Positions 61,266 to 64,000 of a stretch of 64,000 nt of DNA are shown here, one piece after another. How positions within the stretch are numbered: the stretch's first letter is position 1; each line of letters opens with the position of its first letter. Below the pieces are notes generated by a model. The model saw only the letters and a list, made by a program, of their open reading frames with translations, did not search any database and was not told the origin of the DNA. Origin of the DNA: Synechocystis sp. PCC 6714 (GTDB lineage Bacteria; Cyanobacteriota; Cyanobacteriia; Cyanobacteriales; Microcystaceae); assembly GCF_000478825.2 (NCBI RefSeq), contig NZ_CP007542.1, forward strand, positions 3,410,001 to 3,474,000, written 5' to 3'. A program made the position numbers and the translations under genes.

Positions 61266-63266
61266 ATGAACAACCCCAGCAATGAATCCCTCCGCAACGT
61301 GGCCATTGTCGGCCCCTATGGCAGTGGCAAAACCACTTTGCTCGAAAGTATTTTGTGGGTTAGTGGCAGTATCACCCGCAAGGGTAGTATTAAAGACGGC
61401 AATACGGTGAGTGATAGTAGTCCCGAAGCTAAGGCTCGCCAAATGAGTGTGGAGGTAAGCATTGCAGGCATTGATTACGAAGGTTTGCGCCTAAATTTCC
61501 TTGATTGTCCAGGCTCCATCGAATTTGCCCAGGAAACCTATGGGGCTTTGATCGGGGCTGGCACAGCAGTGATCGTCTGTGAGGCCGACGTAAGTCGAGT
61601 GATGACCTTAGCCCCTTTGCTTAAGTTTTTGGATGATTGGACCATTCCCCATCTGGTTTTCATTAACAAAATGGAGCGGGCAAAGCAACCCTTTGGAGAA
61701 GTGTTGCAGGCGTTAAAAACTGTTTCTTCTCGGCCCCTGATTCCCCAACAATATCCTATTTACCAAGGGGAAGAATTACGGGGCTATATTGATCTGATCA
61801 CAGAGCAGGCCTATCAATACCACAATGGCAGTGCCGCCGATCCCATTGCTTTACCGCCAGAATTAGCCGGGGCAGAACACAAAGCTCGCCAGGAAATGTT
61901 GGAGGCGTTGGCGGATTTTGACGATCGCCTGTTGGAGGAGTTGATGGAGGAGGTGGAACCGGCCCAAGCGGAAATTGAAGCGGACTTCAAACAGGAGTTG
62001 GGGGCGGATTTAATTGTACCGGTGGTCATTGGGGTGGCGGAACAGGATTTTGGTGTACGACCATTGCTGGATGTGTTGATCAAAGAGGCTTCTGATCCCA
62101 GTGTTACGGCCGATCGCCGGGGTTTAAGCACCGATGGTTCGGGGCCTGTCATTGCCCAGGTGTTGAAAACCTATTTCACTCCCCAGGGTCGGTTATCCCT
62201 GGCCCGCATTTGGCAAGGCACATTGCAGGATTCCGATAGTCTTAACGGCCAACGGTTGGGGGGAATTTACCGTTTATTTGGCGGCCAACAAACTCCCGTG
62301 CAAACGGCCACTGTGGGGGAAATCGTCGGCTTAGCCCGTTTGGAAAATGTTCGGACTGGCACAACCCTTTCCACCGTAGAAGTGGAACCTTTGCCCTTTG
62401 TTGATCCCCTGCCCCCGCTCTATGGCCTGGCGATCGCCCCGGAACAACGCAAGGATGAGGTCAAACTCAGCGCTGCTTTGGCCAAACTAGTGGAAGAAGA
62501 CCCCTCTTTAACCTGGGAACAGAACAGTGAAACCCAGGAAGTCATCCTTTGGGGCCAGGGGGAAATTCACCTCAAAGTGGCTTTGGAACGGTTGCAAAGA
62601 CAATATAAACTGCCCATGGTCAGCCAGCAACCCCAAGTTCCCTATAAAGAAACCATCCGTAAAGCCACAGAAATTCACGGCCGTTACAAGCATCAAACTG
62701 GTGGCCATGGCGCCTTTGGGGATGTTTATCTCACCATTAAACCGTTGGAGCGGGGAGTCGGCTTTAGCTTTAGCGAAACCATTGTGGGGGGCGTAGTGCC
62801 CAAACAGTACATCCCTGGGGTGGAAATGGGGGTCCGGGAATATCTGGAAAAAGGCCCCTTGGGTTACCCGGTGGTGGATTTAGCCGTTACGTTAACCGAT
62901 GGTTCCTACCACAACGTTGATAGTTCCGAACAGGCCTTTAAACAGGCGGCCCGCCTAGGTATGGCGGAGGGAATGCCCCAATGTAATCCGGTGCTGTTGG
63001 AGCCAATTTTGAGCGTTAACGTCACCACCCCAACGGAATTTACTTCCCGGGTGTTGCAATTGGTGAGCGGCCACCGGGGCCAAATTCTCGGCTACGAAGG
63101 GCGATCGGACTGGAAAAGTTGGGATCAAGTCACAGCCCATTTACCCCAAGCAGAAATGCAGAATTTCATTATTGAGTTACGTTCCCTCACCCTGGGGGTG
63201 GGTACTTTTACTTGGCAATATGATCATCTCCAGGAGGTGCCCGATAGGTTTATGCCCAATCACTAA
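61266..63266 (+). CDS. EF-G-like translational GTPase
   Basis: 666 residues, slightly shorter than canonical EF-G (about 690-700). G1 loop is IVGPYGSGKTTLLES with Tyr and Ser in place of the usual AHIDAGK; G3 is FLDCPGSIEF, where the usual DTPG(H) reads DCPGS; G4 is VFINKMERAK. Later domains II-V are recognisable: IHLKVALERLQRQYK, HQTGGHGAFGDVYLTIKPL and VPKQYIPGVEMGVREYLEKG. Changes at G1 and G3, including the missing catalytic His, suggest a divergent paralogue (like sll0830 in PCC 6803, by memory) and not the main elongation factor. Confidence 0.88.
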   Translation: MNNPSNESLRNVAIVGPYGSGKTTLLESILWVSGSITRKGSIKDGNTVSDSSPEAKARQMSVEVSIAGIDYEGLRLNFLDCPGSIEFAQETYGALIGAGTAVIVCEADVSRVMTLAPLLKFLDDWTIPHLVFINKMERAKQPFGEVLQALKTVSSRPLIPQQYPIYQGEELRGYIDLITEQAYQYHNGSAADPIALPPELAGAEHKARQEMLEALADFDDRLLEELMEEVEPAQAEIEADFKQELGADLIVPVVIGVAEQDFGVRPLLDVLIKEASDPSVTADRRGLSTDGSGPVIAQVLKTYFTPQGRLSLARIWQGTLQDSDSLNGQRLGGIYRLFGGQQTPVQTATVGEIVGLARLENVRTGTTLSTVEVEPLPFVDPLPPLYGLAIAPEQRKDEVKLSAALAKLVEEDPSLTWEQNSETQEVILWGQGEIHLKVALERLQRQYKLPMVSQQPQVPYKETIRKATEIHGRYKHQTGGHGAFGDVYLTIKPLERGVGFSFSETIVGGVVPKQYIPGVEMGVREYLEKGPLGYPVVDLAVTLTDGSYHNVDSSEQAFKQAARLGMAEGMPQCNPVLLEPILSVNVTTPTEFTSRVLQLVSGHRGQILGYEGRSDWKSWDQVTAHLPQAEMQNFIIELRSLTLGVGTFTWQYDHLQEVPDRFMPNH

Positions 63267-63309
63267 TTCAAGGGCTTGCTCCCAATTCTTGACCCTCTGC
63301 ACCGAGAGT

Positions 63310-63404
63310 TATAGTCGTTTCTAGTAAGACTGAGGCAATCAAATTCACCGAAAAGCTTGTCAATAAAGACTTAAGCAGTCTCGAAATTATTTGAAATGAC
63401 TATA
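63310..63404 (+). mobile_element. 95-bp MITE-like element, family 1
   Basis: Runs from TATAGTCGTTTCTAGTAAGA to TTTGAAATGACTATA, with imperfect terminal inverted repeats of about 20 bases and TA at both ends. Nearly identical to 39233-39327; the reverse complement of 6826-6920. It lies in the gap between the EF-G-like gene and the TauE-like gene. Confidence 0.87.
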
Positions 63405-63449
63405 AAGGAACTTCCCCAATGAGCAAAAAGCAAAAGGGCGATCGCCAAA

Positions 63450-63821
63450 TTATCTGCCCCAGATCATTTTTAGGGCAATGACCAACATGGCTCCGCCAAA
63501 GATTCGCCCCAGCAATTCATTGGAAATACTGGTGGCCACCCTGGCCCCAAAAAGACTGCCCAGCACAAACCCGACACAAATCAGTACTGCCACTCTGATA
63601 TCCACATCTCCTTTTTGGTAGTAGGTCCAAGCCGCCGCTATGCCAATGGGGGGAACCATTAGGGCTAGGGTTGTGCCCTGGGCTAGATGTTGGGTAAAAC
63701 CAAAACCAAACACCAGCACTGGCACAATAATTAGCCCGCCACCAATGCCAATTAAACCGCTAGCAAAGCCGGCCAGTAGACCTAAAACAATGAAACTAAC
63801 AATGGCCACAAAACTTAGAGA
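63450..63821 (-). CDS. Half-size TauE/SafE-family membrane protein
   Basis: 123 residues from the ATG at 63821 (MSLSFVAIVSFIVLGLLAGF); the frame is open to 63884. Three or four helices with the TSUP repeat motif FASGLIGIGGGLIIVPVLVF, then HLAQGTTLALMVPP and GSLFGARVATSISNELLGRI. Family members usually contain two such repeats (about 250 residues) and transport sulfite or organosulfonates; single-repeat forms exist and may dimerise. Substrate unknown. Confidence 0.83.
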   Translation of the reverse strand, partial: SLSFVAIVSFIVLGLLAGFASGLIGIGGGLIIVPVLVFGFGFTQHLAQGTTLALMVPPIGIAAAWTYYQKGDVDIRVAVLICVGFVLGSLFGARVATSISNELLGRIFGGAMLVIALKMIWGR

Positions 63822-63923
63822 CATAGCCGAAAATGTGGAAATTTTTGCTTTCAGTGTAGGGCGGATTTGGGTATATTTCGCCATCCTTCCCCAATGTGAA
63901 TCTTTAACAATGAGAGCTAGACC

Positions 63924-64000
63924 TTAGGCTTGGGCGATATTTTCCAAGGCCCAATTAATCCGTTCTTTAACGATCGCCTCTGGTTCTTGCTCTACAAAAG
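63924..64000 (-). CDS. C-terminal end of a protein cut by the window edge
   Basis: Reading the minus strand from the edge, 25 codons end in TAA at 63924: FVEQEPEAIVKERINWALEN followed by IAQA. The product cannot be identified from this fragment. Codon usage is like neighbouring genes and a HIP1-like sequence lies within it. Confidence 0.6.
   Translation of the reverse strand, partial: FVEQEPEAIVKERINWALENIAQA

Noticed and set aside
1-64000. tRNA, rRNA and CRISPR
   Set aside because: I looked for cloverleaf-like segments, rRNA signature stretches and regular short direct repeats and found none.

Overview
The window looks like a chromosomal segment of a Synechocystis-type unicellular cyanobacterium. 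Three things point there. The octamer GCGATCGC (HIP1) recurs throughout. The gene content includes cyanobacterial markers: CruF carotenoid hydratase, NdhV, ferrochelatase with a chlorophyll-binding tail, the PilA1/PilA2 pair, and fused PntA. Several gene neighbourhoods match what I remember of Synechocystis PCC 6803 (sdhA-HIT-hydrolase-codA-gshB-pntA; nusB-ndhV-nhaS; amidase/hemH/methyltransferase/purM/EF-G-like). It does not look like 6803 itself: pntA and pntB sit together here, and the major pilin differs in its C-terminal part. Strain identity is inference.

Layout. 1-6.8 kb: rsmI (cut by the edge), a small membrane protein, miaA, an oxidoreductase, cruF and a CuA-less cytochrome oxidase subunit II on the minus strand, then coaX and a GT21-like glycosyltransferase on plus. 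6.8-7.3 kb: gene-free, with two 95-bp MITE-like elements. 7.3-11.2 kb: pntA and pntB on minus with two small genes between them. 11.4-18.0 kb: menB, a Cys-rich small protein, gshB, glutaredoxin, hydrolase, a toxin-antitoxin pair and cytosine deaminase. 18.2-28.2 kb: GtrA and a polytopic membrane protein, an iron-type Bfd ferredoxin gene with a possible Fur box, then a long minus-strand series (DUF192, hydrolase, HIT, PCP_red small protein, sdhA, pentapeptide protein, Na+/H+ antiporter, ndhV, nusB). 28.4-30.3 kb: a secreted phosphodiester glycosidase-like protein.

30.3-40.8 kb is the accessory part. It holds a DUF29 gene with an in-frame stop, a TPR-gene remnant, and an AT-rich three-gene block (GT4-like glycosyltransferase, FkbM methyltransferase, SPINDLY-like TPR/O-GlcNAc transferase). 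These converge on the pilA1-pilA2-TPR-like pilin operon. Next come an Rpn-type nuclease pseudogene broken by two MITEs and a methyltransferase. No full HIP1 octamer is visible between about 30.3 and 42.1 kb. The most interesting hypothesis is that this block glycosylates or methylates the adjacent pilins or another surface protein.

40.9-64 kb is mainly housekeeping: a TPR protein, rsmE, rsmA-ispE (1-nt overlap), cysteine synthase, malic enzyme, lepB, pnp with a good terminator, a Nudix hydrolase, three tandem AIM24-family genes, an M23 peptidase, larB, a WD40 protein, amidase, hemH, a methyltransferase, purM, an EF-G-like GTPase, a fifth MITE copy, and a half-size TauE/SafE protein. I saw no rRNA, tRNA, CRISPR array or intact transposase.
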